From CAIVAT01 sp964525995 (GTDB taxonomy: Bacteria > Bacteroidota > Bacteroidia > Bacteroidales > FEN-979): a stretch of 64,000 bases of DNA. Positions 17,463 to 26,276 of this stretch are shown one piece after another. The position numbers and the translations under genes were made by a program. Positions within the stretch are counted from its first letter, which is position 1, and every line of letters begins with the position of its first letter. Where the stretch lies: positions 43,568 through 107,567 of the forward strand of contig CAZGIM010000015.1 of assembly GCA_964525995.1 (NCBI GenBank), given 5' to 3'. The notes under the pieces are model-generated. The model did no database searches, was not told the DNA's origin, and worked only from the letters and a program-made list of their open reading frames with translations.

Positions 17463-18017
17463 CTACAAGAGATGTTCGATAAGAATTTTAACTCCGATCC
17501 CGATCAGTACCACGCCTCCAATCCGTTCTGCCCAGGAGGGAGGGATAAAATCGGCTTTACTTCCCAACCGTGCACCCAAAACAGAAACCAGGAAGGTAAC
17601 GACTGAAATGACTAACCCTGCCTCCAGAATATTTACCCGGATAAAGCCAAACGAAATACCGGTAATCAGGGCATCAATACTGGTGGCTACTGACAAAGAG
17701 AGGATAACACTTAGTTTGTTGATATCAAGAAGTTTTTTCTCATCTTCTTTCCTGAATGATTGAATGATCATTTTTACGCCGATAAAGGCAAGGATAGCAA
17801 AGGCAATCCAATGATCGAAAGCCTCAACCATCGATTGGAAGCTGCTTCCGACGATCCAGCCGGCAATGGGCATCAGTCCCTGGAACAACCCAAAAAAGAA
17901 GGCCAGATTCAGGATCTTCTTCCACGACATTCTCCGGGCAGATCCTAACCCGATCGCGACTGCAAAACAGTCCATGGATAATCCGAGTGAAATAAGCAGC
18001 AGTTCGACGAAATTCAT
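17463..18017 (-). CDS. mntP: Manganese efflux pump MntP
   Basis: 184 residues with six predicted TM helices and the two-fold MntP (DUF204) repeat. The acidic residues in LGLSMDCFAVAIGLG and SVATSIDALITGISFGF are the conserved membrane aspartates. It exports Mn2+ from the cytoplasm. It follows the msrC-like gene by 53 bases on the same strand, and that gene is coupled to tnaA, so the three likely form an operon. The 53-base gap is too short for a yybP-ykoY manganese riboswitch and none is visible. Confidence 0.93.
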   Translation of the reverse strand: MNFVELLLISLGLSMDCFAVAIGLGSARRMSWKKILNLAFFFGLFQGLMPIAGWIVGSSFQSMVEAFDHWIAFAILAFIGVKMIIQSFRKEDEKKLLDINKLSVILSLSVATSIDALITGISFGFIRVNILEAGLVISVVTFLVSVLGARLGSKADFIPPSWAERIGGVVLIGIGVKILIEHLL

Positions 18018-18070
18018 TTCAATATACGGGATTCGGATTATAACCGGGATTCAATCCGGTAACAATGATA

Positions 18071-18526
18071 TTAGTGGTAAATCAAATGGACAATTCTTTC
18101 AAGCCACTGGCCATCGGTTTCATCAAAGGAATCAATTTCCCTGCTGTCAACATCCAGCACTCCCGTTATTTCACCGGTCTGATTTTTAACCGGGACCACA
18201 ATTTCAGACCGGGATCGCGAATCGCAGGCGATATGTCCCGGAAACAGGCTTACATCAGGCACGATAATGGTTTTCCTCTGATCGATTCCGGCCCAACAAA
18301 CCCCTGTGTGTTTTTTCAGGATTTGACAGGCAACTGCGCCCTGATACATCTTCACTGTCAATTCACCGTTTTTCAGGAAATATAAACCCGTCCAGAAGAA
18401 ATAATCCATTTTATGGTGAAGCACTGCAATTACCGTTGCCATTCGTGCATCGGGATCATCCGTTGCGGTCAGTAATGCTTCAATTTGTGAGAAAAGCCTT
18501 TGGTATCGGGTCTCTTTGTTCAGCAT
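18071..18526 (-). CDS. msrC: GAF-domain free methionine-(R)-sulfoxide reductase
   Basis: 151 residues forming one GAF domain. Three cysteines sit in the contexts YQGAVAC, TGVC and GHIACD, matching the three conserved catalytic cysteines of fRMsr (E. coli YebR/MsrC), and SEIVVP and GVLDVDS also match. The enzyme reduces free methionine-R-sulfoxide with thioredoxin. Its ATG overlaps the tnaA stop as TGATG, which indicates translational coupling. Placement with tryptophanase and a manganese exporter suggests an amino-acid and oxidant-handling operon. Confidence 0.88.
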   Translation of the reverse strand: MLNKETRYQRLFSQIEALLTATDDPDARMATVIAVLHHKMDYFFWTGLYFLKNGELTVKMYQGAVACQILKKHTGVCWAGIDQRKTIIVPDVSLFPGHIACDSRSRSEIVVPVKNQTGEITGVLDVDSREIDSFDETDGQWLERIVHLIYH

Positions 18527-19899
18527 CAGGCGTTGTCAAGACTGATGGTGAAATGGCGCATAATAGGCGCTTCATTCACGATTTTATAACCTCTCGTGAT
18601 GGTATGCCGGCGATCCCATATATTTTTCAAGGCAGCCGCGATAACATCCATATGATTGTTGGTATAAACACGCCGGGGTATTGCTAATCGCATTAATTCG
18701 AGTGCCGGATAACGGTTTTCGCGGGTCACCGGATCACGATCGGCCATCAGCGCCCCGATTTCGACTCCTCTGACACCTGCTTCCAAATAGAGTTCAATGG
18801 CAAGGGTTTGTGCCAGGAATTCCTCCTTGGGGACATTTGGTAAAAAGCGTTTTGCATCGACAAAAACAGCATGTCCGCCAATGGGCTGTTGAACGGGAAT
18901 GCCATATTCGATTAGTTTATTCCCAAGATATTCCACCTGACGGATCCGCGTATCTAAATAGTCGAATTCGGTCCCGTCATACAGTCCCTGGGCCAGGGCA
19001 TTCATATCGCGACCCGACATCCCACCATAGGTGATGTATCCTTCGAAAATAATATTGTAAACGCTGGCCTGTTCGTGCAGTGTCTTACTCCGCATGGCAA
19101 TAAATCCGCCCATGTTGACAATGGCGTCTTTTTTAGCGCTCATGGTCATGGCATCGGCATGGGAAAAGATCTCCCGGGTGATCTCCCGGATGGTTTTCTC
19201 CTGATATCCGGGCTCTCTTAATTTAATAAAGTAGGCGTTCTCGGCAAACCGGGCTGAATCGTACACGACCATTTTCCCGTACCTGTCGGCCACTTCCCGT
19301 ACCATTCTCAGGTTCTCAATTGAAACGGGTTGCCCGCCCGATGAGTTACAGGTTATCGTGATGATGATAAAGGGGATCCGGTCATGGTGCTCGGCTAATA
19401 CTTTTTCAAGCTTTTGGATATCCACATTACCTTTAAAGGGATGGATAATAGTTGTGTCGTAAGCTTCATCGATGGTGCAGTCAACAGCAACGGCCTTCCT
19501 GAATTCTATATGGCCTTTAGTGGTGTCGAAATGCGCATTACCCGGAATGATATCACCCTCTTTGATAAGGACTGAGAACAAGACGTTTTCGGCGGCTCTG
19601 CCCTGATGGGTTGGCAGAAAATATTCAAAGCCACATATATCCGAAATGGCTTCTTTCATTTTGAAATAAGAGGAAGCTCCTGCATAACTCTCATCACCCA
19701 GCATCAACGCTGACCACTGTTTATCGCTCATAGCACCGGTTCCGGAATCGGTCAGCAAATCGATAAAGACCTGATCGCTCCTCAACCTGAAGAGATTGTA
19801 CTGGGCTTCCCTGATCCATGTTTCCCGTTCAGTGCGAGTACTTTTCCTGATGGATTCGACCATCTTGATTTTGTAGGATTCAGAAAAAGGTAGTTCCAT
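18526..19899 (-). CDS. tnaA: Tryptophanase (tryptophan indole-lyase)
   Basis: 457 residues, a PLP beta-eliminating lyase that converts tryptophan to indole, pyruvate and ammonia. The PLP lysine is Lys257 in MSAKKD, with Asp214 and Arg217 in YDSAR. The closest alternative is tyrosine phenol-lyase, but that family has Arg381 within MERG, whereas this protein has VEIG (Ile381), the tryptophanase form. The THQGR motif near residue 97 binds the PLP phosphate. The promoter element is only 22 bases upstream, so there is no room for a TnaC-type leader peptide. Confidence 0.92.
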   Translation of the reverse strand: MELPFSESYKIKMVESIRKSTRTERETWIREAQYNLFRLRSDQVFIDLLTDSGTGAMSDKQWSALMLGDESYAGASSYFKMKEAISDICGFEYFLPTHQGRAAENVLFSVLIKEGDIIPGNAHFDTTKGHIEFRKAVAVDCTIDEAYDTTIIHPFKGNVDIQKLEKVLAEHHDRIPFIIITITCNSSGGQPVSIENLRMVREVADRYGKMVVYDSARFAENAYFIKLREPGYQEKTIREITREIFSHADAMTMSAKKDAIVNMGGFIAMRSKTLHEQASVYNIIFEGYITYGGMSGRDMNALAQGLYDGTEFDYLDTRIRQVEYLGNKLIEYGIPVQQPIGGHAVFVDAKRFLPNVPKEEFLAQTLAIELYLEAGVRGVEIGALMADRDPVTRENRYPALELMRLAIPRRVYTNNHMDVIAAALKNIWDRRHTITRGYKIVNEAPIMRHFTISLDNA

Positions 19900-19920
19900 G
19901 TATGATTGGTTTTAAACCAG

Positions 19921-19928
19921 CAAAGGTA
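19921..19928 (-). promoter_or_regulatory. Bacteroidetes -7 element for tnaA
   Basis: The minus strand reads TACCTTTG, matching TAnnTTTG, 22 bases upstream of the tnaA ATG. A long A/T run lies between it and the probable -33 region. It is divergent from the ptb promoter 60 bases away. Confidence 0.6.
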
Positions 19929-19963
19929 GGATTTTTTTTTAAACAACTTTTTTTCGGAGTACT

Positions 19964-19993
19964 TGTCTGTCTGGTAAAATTCATGTAGGTTTG
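19964..19993 (+). promoter_or_regulatory. Bacteroidetes promoter (-33 and -7) for ptb
   Basis: A TTG at about 19964 is separated by 20 bases from TAGGTTTG (19986-19993), the expected -33/-7 layout for Bacteroidetes. The predicted leader is about 53 bases and ends in a strong AGGAGG (20037-20042), 10 bases before the ptb ATG. Such a strong Shine-Dalgarno sequence is uncommon in this phylum. Confidence 0.6.
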
Positions 19994-20052
19994 CCAGTTG
20001 ATAATCAATTGTTAATAGGATAACAATACAACAAAAAGGAGGAATTTCTATT

Positions 20053-20979
20053 ATGAGCACAACAAAAGGAATGAGCGGAGCGGGTTGTCTGACAAAGCTT
20101 ACTGATCTTAATGGTCTGGCTGTGAAATCCGGCAAAAAAAGACTGGCAGTGGCTGTGGCGCACGATGAACACTGTCTGGAGGCGATCTGTGCAGTTGACA
20201 AAATGGGCCTGGTGGAAGCAATTCTGGTAGGCAATGAATTAAAAATCAAGGATATTGCTGCAAAGTTTAAGCTCGATATTGAGGGCATGAGAATCATTCA
20301 CGAAGAGGTGGATGCCACTTCGGTTAAAATTGCGGTTAAGATGGTGAGGAATAAGGAGGCTGACATTCTCATGAAGGGGAATGTACCAACGGCAACGTTC
20401 CTCCGGGGTGTTCTGGATAAGGAAAACGGTTTACGCAAAGGTGATGTGCTATCTCATTTTGCACTTTTTGAACTCCCGACGTATCACAAACTGATCGGGT
20501 TGACTGATGCCGCCATGATTCCCGCTCCCGATTTTAAGACCAAGGTTGCGCTGACTAACAACGCGGTTGAATTCATGAACCGACTCGGTTATACAAAACC
20601 TAAGGTGGCAGTCCTCGCGGCAGTGGAGATGGTAAACGAAGCCATGCCGGCAACTTTGGAGGCCGCCTTGCTTTCGAAAATGAGTCAGCGCGGTCAAATA
20701 AAAAATTGTATTATCGATGGCCCTCTTGCCTATGATAATGCCGTGAGCACAGCCAGCGCAAAACACAAAGGAATTGTAAGCGATGTGGCCGGCGATGCCG
20801 ATCTGCTTATTGTTCCTGATATTGAAGCCGGTAATATCCTTTACAAGGCCTACGGTTTTTCTGCCAACGCAAAACTGGCAGCAGTGGTTCTGGGTGCCGC
20901 GGCTCCGATTGTTCTGACCTCCAGGTCTGATACTGAAGAGTCGAAGCAGGCCAGTATCATTATGGCAGCAGCGATATAA
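20053..20979 (+). CDS. ptb: Phosphate butyryltransferase (phosphotransbutyrylase)
   Basis: 308 residues of the phosphate acetyl/butyryltransferase family. It converts butyryl-CoA (or a branched acyl-CoA) and phosphate to the acyl phosphate, which butyrate kinase then uses to make ATP. Recognisable family segments are LMKGNVPTATFLRGVLDKENGLR, ALTNNAVEFMNRLGY and DIEAGNILYKAY. It lies upstream of an amino-acid permease and buk on the same strand. The start is well set by the AGGAGG motif. Acyl-chain preference (butyrate versus isovalerate or isobutyrate) cannot be read from sequence. Confidence 0.93.
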   Translation: MSTTKGMSGAGCLTKLTDLNGLAVKSGKKRLAVAVAHDEHCLEAICAVDKMGLVEAILVGNELKIKDIAAKFKLDIEGMRIIHEEVDATSVKIAVKMVRNKEADILMKGNVPTATFLRGVLDKENGLRKGDVLSHFALFELPTYHKLIGLTDAAMIPAPDFKTKVALTNNAVEFMNRLGYTKPKVAVLAAVEMVNEAMPATLEAALLSKMSQRGQIKNCIIDGPLAYDNAVSTASAKHKGIVSDVAGDADLLIVPDIEAGNILYKAYGFSANAKLAAVVLGAAAPIVLTSRSDTEESKQASIIMAAAI

Positions 20980-20989
20980 GGCACAGTTG

Positions 20990-21023
20990 CCGGGATTTAC
21001 GGTTTTATCACCATAAATCCCGG
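20990..21023 (+). other. Strong intercistronic hairpin between ptb and the permease gene
   Basis: CCGGGATTTA (20990-20999) and TAAATCCCGG (21014-21023) are perfect 10-base complements around a 14-base loop. No T-run follows, so it is not a typical intrinsic terminator. It may stabilise or process the ptb mRNA, or lower expression of the downstream genes. Confidence 0.6.
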
Positions 21024-21057
21024 TTAACCCTAATGTTCCTCTAATGCCCTGATTTTG

Positions 21058-22596
21058 ATGTCAAAGGACCTGTTTATTACTAAATCACTCACGGAACTCC
21101 AGCAGGAGGCACATGAAAACAAGGCAGGCCTGAAAAAAACACTTACAGGGCTTAACCTTACCACTCTTGGAATCGGTGCGATCATCGGAGCCGGAATCTT
21201 CGTGTTGACCGGACAAGCTGCCGCGCAGTATGCCGGACCAGCCATTGTGATCTCTTTTATCATCTCCGGGATCGCCTGTGCCTTTGCAGGTTTGTGCTAT
21301 GCCGAATTTGCTTCTATGATCCCCATCAGTGGAAGTGCGTACACTTACTCCTATGCTACCCTGGGTGAATTCCTGGCATGGATTATTGGATGGGACCTGA
21401 TTCTTGAATACCTTTTTGCGGCATCCACCGTTTCAGTCGGCTGGTCGGGATATGTGGTAAGTTTCCTGAAGGATTTCGGAATTAATATTCCTACTGCACT
21501 AACAGCCGCTTCGGGAACCGTGCTTGTTGAAATTCCGAAACTGGGATGGCAGCAATTAACTGATACTCTGGCTTCCTCATTGGTAAAACAGGGTATCAAT
21601 GTCGATTTGTTACCACATGTTACTGCCATCGTGAATCTTCCTGCGATGTTTGTTATTGGTTTGCTGACGCTCCTGTTGATTGTCGGCATCCGCGAATCAG
21701 CAAACTTCAACAACATCATGGTCATCGTTAAAGTATCGGTTATCATCCTGTTTATCGCCATTGGGTTTGCCTTTGTTTTGTCGGATAACTGGGATCCATT
21801 TATCCCTAAGAATACAGGCGAATGGGGACATTTTGGATGGAGCGGAATACTTCGGGGAGCAGGCGTAATATTTTTTGCCTATATTGGATTTGATGCAGTT
21901 TCAACGGCTGCTCAGGAGGCCAAGAATCCGCAACGTGATATGCCTATCGGTATCCTCGGCTCCCTGAGTGTTTCAACCATCCTGTATATCCTGGTGGCGA
22001 TCGTGTTGACAGGGATTGTTAGCTATACCACCCTGAATGTCGCCGACCCCGTTGCTGTCGGAGTCGATGCCATGGGCAAGAGTATGTTCTGGCTTCGTCC
22101 AATCGTGAAAATTGCCGCCATCGCAGGATTAAGTTCTGTGATTCTGGTCATGCTCATGGGACAACCCCGGATTTTCTATTCTATGTCGAACGACGGATTG
22201 TTGCCTCCTGTGTTTTCGAAAGTACATCCCAAATTTAAAACCCCTTATGTGAGCACCCTGCTCACCGGAGGTGTTGCCATCATTCTGGCTGGTATCCTTC
22301 CCATCAGCATCCTTGGTGAACTTGTTTCCATCGGGACCCTGCTTGCATTTGCTATAGTTTGTGTCAGTATTGCCGTCTTGAGAAAAACCAGGCCTGATAT
22401 TCAACGTCCTTTCCGGACCCCGTTTGTCCCCTGGGTCCCGATCATGGGTGCCCTGATTTGCCTGATCCAGATGGCCGCACTTCCTTTTGATACCTGGATG
22501 CGGTTGTTGATCTGGATGGCAGTCGGATTTTTAATCTATTTCACCTATAGTATTCGTCACAGCAAACAGCGGAAAAACAGATCACGAGAACTTTAG
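21058..22596 (+). CDS. Amino acid permease of the APC superfamily
   Basis: About 512 residues with 12 or more predicted TM helices. TM1 has the APC signature GIGAIIGAGIFVLTGQAAA, with the broken-helix G-A-G-I substrate site, and TM6 has FFAYIGFDAVSTAAQEAKNP. It resembles the cationic amino acid transporter branch, but the substrate is not assignable by eye. It sits between ptb and buk, so its substrate may be an amino acid fermented to a butyryl- or isobutyryl-type acid. The ATG at 21058 is preferred over the TTG at 21055. Confidence 0.88.
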   Translation: MSKDLFITKSLTELQQEAHENKAGLKKTLTGLNLTTLGIGAIIGAGIFVLTGQAAAQYAGPAIVISFIISGIACAFAGLCYAEFASMIPISGSAYTYSYATLGEFLAWIIGWDLILEYLFAASTVSVGWSGYVVSFLKDFGINIPTALTAASGTVLVEIPKLGWQQLTDTLASSLVKQGINVDLLPHVTAIVNLPAMFVIGLLTLLLIVGIRESANFNNIMVIVKVSVIILFIAIGFAFVLSDNWDPFIPKNTGEWGHFGWSGILRGAGVIFFAYIGFDAVSTAAQEAKNPQRDMPIGILGSLSVSTILYILVAIVLTGIVSYTTLNVADPVAVGVDAMGKSMFWLRPIVKIAAIAGLSSVILVMLMGQPRIFYSMSNDGLLPPVFSKVHPKFKTPYVSTLLTGGVAIILAGILPISILGELVSIGTLLAFAIVCVSIAVLRKTRPDIQRPFRTPFVPWVPIMGALICLIQMAALPFDTWMRLLIWMAVGFLIYFTYSIRHSKQRKNRSREL

Positions 22597-22609
22597 TCCC
22601 TGACAAATT

Positions 22610-23686
22610 ATGGAAAAAATCAGAATCTTAGCCATTAATCCAGGCTCTACCTCAACAAAAATTGCCGTATATCAAAATACGGAACCCGTATTTTTAAAGA
22701 ATATCAAACACACTACCGAAGAACTTGCCCCCTTCGCAAAGATCACGGATCAGTTTGAATTCAGAAAGGAAATCATCCTTCAGCAGTTGAAAGAAGCGGA
22801 TATCCATATCGAAAGTCTGAACGTGGTTGTGGGCAGGGGCGGACTGGTTAAACCCATACCTTCCGGGGTTTATGAAGTAAACGATGCGATGATTGCTGAC
22901 CTCCGTAACAGTCCGGTCGTAGAACATGCAAGCAGCCTGGGCGGTCTGATTGCTCACAACCTGGTTCAATCGCTGCAAGGCGTTAAAGCTTTCATCGCCG
23001 ATCCTGTGGTGGTTGATGAGTTAGGCGACCTGGCCCGGATTTCAGGTCACCCGCTGTTTCAGAGGATTTCGATTTTTCATGCCTTAAACCAGAAAGCAGT
23101 TGCCCGCGAATATGCCAAATCCATCGGGGCAAAATATGAAGAATTAAACCTGATCGTAGTCCATTTGGGAGGCGGGATCTCTGTCGGCGCCCACCTGAAA
23201 GGCAATGTGGTTGATGTAAACCAGGCTTTAAGTGGCGAAGGACCCTTCAGCCCTGAACGAAGCGGAACCTTACCGGTTGATCAACTGGTCAAAATCTGCT
23301 TTAGCGGTCAGTATTCCCAGAAACAGGTGCTACGAATGATCACCGGGGAGGGCGGACTGGTAGCTTATTTGGGTACCAACAATGCTTACGAAGTAGAGAA
23401 AATGGTTGAATCGGGCAATGAACAAGCAAAACTGATTTATCAGGCGATGGCTTACCAGGTTGCAAAATGTGTAGGGGAGATGTTCGTGGTACTCCGTTGT
23501 GAAGTTGATGCCATCCTGATCACAGGAGGAATTGCGTTCGATAAAACCTTCGTAAGTTGGATTCAGGAAAGAATTCACAAAATAGCCCCCGTTCATGTTT
23601 TTCCTGGCGAAGATGAAATGCGTGCCCTTGCAATCAACGCCCTGATGGTACTCAAGGGTGAACTTTCAGTAAAAGTTTATTCCTGA
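22610..23686 (+). CDS. buk: Butyrate kinase
   Basis: 358 residues of the acetate/butyrate kinase family (ASKHA fold). It opens with ILAINPGSTSTKIAVY, the phosphate-1 motif, has VVHLGGGISVGAH (phosphate-2) and GPFSPERSGTLP, and ends with ILITGGIAFD (adenosine motif). It converts butyryl phosphate and ADP to butyrate and ATP. It begins 13 bases after the permease stop, so it is in the same operon and completes the Ptb-Buk substrate-level phosphorylation route. Confidence 0.93.
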   Translation: MEKIRILAINPGSTSTKIAVYQNTEPVFLKNIKHTTEELAPFAKITDQFEFRKEIILQQLKEADIHIESLNVVVGRGGLVKPIPSGVYEVNDAMIADLRNSPVVEHASSLGGLIAHNLVQSLQGVKAFIADPVVVDELGDLARISGHPLFQRISIFHALNQKAVAREYAKSIGAKYEELNLIVVHLGGGISVGAHLKGNVVDVNQALSGEGPFSPERSGTLPVDQLVKICFSGQYSQKQVLRMITGEGGLVAYLGTNNAYEVEKMVESGNEQAKLIYQAMAYQVAKCVGEMFVVLRCEVDAILITGGIAFDKTFVSWIQERIHKIAPVHVFPGEDEMRALAINALMVLKGELSVKVYS

Positions 23687-23702
23687 CCCGATTCACGGGA
23701 TT

Positions 23703-24353
23703 TCAACCGATCGCCTGGATCATGGCTTTGACAATGTTTTCTGTGCCTTCAGCTATCTGAGTGATGGTGGAATCGAGCATATAACACGGAGTGGTATAAA
23801 AATTACGGTTCTTATCCACCACCACTGCTCCATGACTGGTCAAAACGAATTTGTTCCCCATTCGCTCAATGAACCCTGCTGATGCAGGATCTTTCCCGGT
23901 CGTAAAGAGGCTCCCTGTGAATAATTTTGCCAGAATAACCGGCGCAATACACATAGCACCGACGGGCTTTCCGGCATCCGCCATGCTCTTTATGGCTTTT
24001 TCCACACCAGGATCAACCATGCATGAATCTCCAACAATGGCCCAGTTACAGAGATTTTTTGCACAGCCAAAACCACCGGGCAAGATCAAGGCATCAAAGT
24101 TGGATGCTATGAAGGTTTGTAGCGGTTTTATGGCTCCCCTGCTGATGCGTGCTGATTCAACAAGTACATTTCTTGTTTCGGGCATCTCTTTCCCGGTCAG
24201 GTGGTTGATCACATGATATTGAGAAATATCGGGGGCAAAACACTGATAGGAAGCCCCGTTTTTTTCGATTGCCAGCAGCGTCAGTACCGATTCGTGGATC
24301 TCGGCTCCGTCGTAAACGCCACAGCCTGCAAGAATTACGGCAAATTTCTTCAT
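23703..24353 (-). CDS. elbB: Isoprenoid biosynthesis glyoxalase ElbB-like protein
   Basis: 216 residues of the DJ-1/PfpI-like class I glutamine amidotransferase fold. MKKFAVILAGCGVYDGAEIHESV and PGGFGCAKNLCNWA are characteristic of ElbB; GAMCIAP is the nucleophile-elbow region. E. coli ElbB has glyoxalase activity in vitro. An upstream in-frame ATG at 24425 would add 24 residues unlike the family, so the ATG at 24353 is preferred. It converges with buk, 16 bases apart. Confidence 0.88.
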   Translation of the reverse strand: MKKFAVILAGCGVYDGAEIHESVLTLLAIEKNGASYQCFAPDISQYHVINHLTGKEMPETRNVLVESARISRGAIKPLQTFIASNFDALILPGGFGCAKNLCNWAIVGDSCMVDPGVEKAIKSMADAGKPVGAMCIAPVILAKLFTGSLFTTGKDPASAGFIERMGNKFVLTSHGAVVVDKNRNFYTTPCYMLDSTITQIAEGTENIVKAMIQAIG

Positions 24354-24510
24354 GATTCTTTTTTTGGCAAAATAACTCGAAATATCCCATATTTCAAATT
24401 TTTTGACGTGAATCATTTTCCGCACAATCAGGTTAATGGCTCCTGAGGCATGATTATTCAGGCATTTGTAAATGGTTGTGGTTGAAGTTTTCGAAGGTGA
24501 AGATATTGAT

Positions 24511-24518
24511 TACCTTTG
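24511..24518 (+). promoter_or_regulatory. Bacteroidetes -7 element for the nucleotide-sugar cluster
   Basis: TACCTTTG matches TAnnTTTG and lies 38 bases upstream of the WbpE-like start at 24549. It also argues against the in-frame ATG at 24516, which falls inside this element. It probably drives the tightly packed wbpE-wbpD-wbpB genes. Confidence 0.6.
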
Positions 24519-24548
24519 CACGGTCATTTTTCTAAAAGAACTAAGCCG

Positions 24549-25679
24549 ATGAAAAAAATACAGATGGTTGACTTGAGGAGTCAGTACCTAAACATCAAAA
24601 CGGAGATTGACAATCAGATTCAGGATGTCATCGACTCCTGTGCATTCATTAATGGACCTGCTGTTCAGCTTTTTCAGAAAAATCTGGAACAATATCTTGG
24701 AGTAAGGCATGTCATTCCCTGTGCCAACGGTACCGATGCACTTCAGGTCTCCATGATGGCATTAGGATTACAACCGGGGGATGAGGTCATCACAGCCTCC
24801 TTTACATTCATTGCAACGGCCGAAGTCATCGCCTTGCTTAGGCTTACTCCGGTTCTCGTGGATGTGGATCCCGACACATTCAATATCGATCCCAAGGCTA
24901 TAGAACGGGCCATAACGCCGAAAACTAAAGCGATTGTTCCGGTTCATCTCTTCGGCCAGGCCGCTCCCATGGAGGAGATTATGGAAATCGCCCGCAAATA
25001 CAACTTATTTGTTATCGAGGATAACTGTCAGGCTATCGGAGCAGAATACATTTTTAAGGATGGCACTCGCAAAAAAACAGGAACCATCGGGCATATCGGT
25101 TGCACCTCATTCTTTCCCTCCAAAAACCTGGGCTGCTATGGTGACGGCGGCGCAATTTTCACTAACGATGAAGAGCTTGCCAGACAAATGCGGGTGGTCG
25201 TCAACCACGGCATGACGGTCAGATATTACCATGACTTTATCGGTGTTAATTCACGCCTCGATAGTATTCAGGCCACAATCCTGAATGTCAAACTCAAACA
25301 CCTGGATGAATATGCCGCCCGACGTACACAGGCTGCCAATTTCTATGACCATGCCTTTCAGAGACATCCGAAACTAAAGATACCTGCACGCAATTCCAGG
25401 TCAACTCATGTTTTTCACCAATATACACTGGTAACCAATCATGTTGACCGGAAAGCGCTCATCGATTTTCTTTCGTCAAAGGGGATCCCAGCTATGATCT
25501 ACTACCCTGTTCCGCTGCATATGCAAAAAGCCTATCTGGATTCCCGGTATAAACCGGGTGATTTTCCGGTCACAGAGCGGCTTTGCCAACAGGTTGTCTC
25601 ACTGCCGATGCATACGGAACTGGATGATGAACAACTGAAATTTATAACCCTAAGTGTTCTGGAATTTTTAAAAGATTAG
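24549..25679 (+). CDS. wbpE: DegT/DnrJ/EryC1/StrS-family sugar aminotransferase (WbpE-like)
   Basis: 376 residues. PLP-binding lysine is Lys192 in FFPSKNLGCYGDGG, and VIEDNCQAIGA has the Asp that pairs with the PLP nitrogen. The family transaminates keto nucleotide sugars. The adjacent WbpD- and WbpB-like genes make it likely that it forms UDP-GlcNAc(3NH2)A from the 3-keto sugar in the UDP-2,3-diacetamido-2,3-dideoxy-glucuronate pathway. It is separated from the next gene by one base. Assignment to WbpE, rather than another DegT aminotransferase, rests on context. Confidence 0.83.
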   Translation: MKKIQMVDLRSQYLNIKTEIDNQIQDVIDSCAFINGPAVQLFQKNLEQYLGVRHVIPCANGTDALQVSMMALGLQPGDEVITASFTFIATAEVIALLRLTPVLVDVDPDTFNIDPKAIERAITPKTKAIVPVHLFGQAAPMEEIMEIARKYNLFVIEDNCQAIGAEYIFKDGTRKKTGTIGHIGCTSFFPSKNLGCYGDGGAIFTNDEELARQMRVVVNHGMTVRYYHDFIGVNSRLDSIQATILNVKLKHLDEYAARRTQAANFYDHAFQRHPKLKIPARNSRSTHVFHQYTLVTNHVDRKALIDFLSSKGIPAMIYYPVPLHMQKAYLDSRYKPGDFPVTERLCQQVVSLPMHTELDDEQLKFITLSVLEFLKD

Positions 25680-25680
25680 A

Positions 25681-26265
25681 ATGGATACGGAATATTTTGC
25701 CCATGAAACTGCAGTCATTGACCCGGGTTGCAAAATCGGCAAGGGTACTAAAATCTGGCATTTCACCCATGTAATGAAAGATTGTGAGATTGGCGAAAAC
25801 TGTAATATTGGTCAAAACGTTGTGGTATCGCCGGGAGTCGTACTGGGCCGAAACGTCAAAGTTCAAAATAACGTATCGATTTATACCGGCGTGATCTGTG
25901 AAGATGATGTCTTTCTTGGACCCTCCATGGTCTTTACCAATGTAATCAATCCCCGGAGTCACATCCTTCGTCGCGACCAGTATCAGAAAACAATGGTCCG
26001 GCGAGGCGCCACCATTGGCGCCAATGCTACCATTGTCTGCGGTAACGAAATCGGCGCCTTTGCCTTTATCGGCGCCGGAAGTGTCGTAACGAAAAGTGTT
26101 GCCCCCTATGCCCTCGTAGTTGGCAATCCAGGACGGCAGGTGGGCTGGATGAGCGAGTACGGACACCGTTTGCATTTTAATCAGGACGGGATAGCCGTGT
26201 GCCCTGAAAGTAATATCAGGTACCGCCTCTCAAAAGAGGGTCAGGTATCGAAACTTGATGACTAA
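25681..26265 (+). CDS. wbpD: Hexapeptide-repeat N-acetyltransferase (WbpD-like)
   Basis: 194 residues of left-handed beta-helix hexapeptide repeats (IGKGTKIWHFTHVMKDCEIG, IGQNVVVSPGVVLGRNV, IGAFAFIGAGSVVTKSV) ending in ALVVGNPGRQVGW. This layout is typical of WbpD, which acetylates the 3-amino group of the sugar using acetyl-CoA. The conserved KVQNNVSIYTGV and VFTNVINPRS segments match that group. It follows the aminotransferase by one base and precedes the dehydrogenase by 11, so it belongs to a single transcript. Confidence 0.85.
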   Translation: MDTEYFAHETAVIDPGCKIGKGTKIWHFTHVMKDCEIGENCNIGQNVVVSPGVVLGRNVKVQNNVSIYTGVICEDDVFLGPSMVFTNVINPRSHILRRDQYQKTMVRRGATIGANATIVCGNEIGAFAFIGAGSVVTKSVAPYALVVGNPGRQVGWMSEYGHRLHFNQDGIAVCPESNIRYRLSKEGQVSKLDD

Positions 26266-26276
26266 AACATAATGGG

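Noticed and set aside
18018..18070. yybP-ykoY manganese riboswitch upstream of mntP
   Set aside because: The 53-base gap is too short and shows no matching stems; mntP is probably read from the tnaA promoter.
18526..19899. Tyrosine phenol-lyase instead of tryptophanase
   Set aside because: The position of the phenol-lyase Arg381 is Ile in VEIG, the tryptophanase form.
19900..20052. TnaC-like leader peptide upstream of tnaA
   Set aside because: The -7 element is 22 bases from the ATG, so the mRNA leader is too short, and no Trp-containing small ORF is present.
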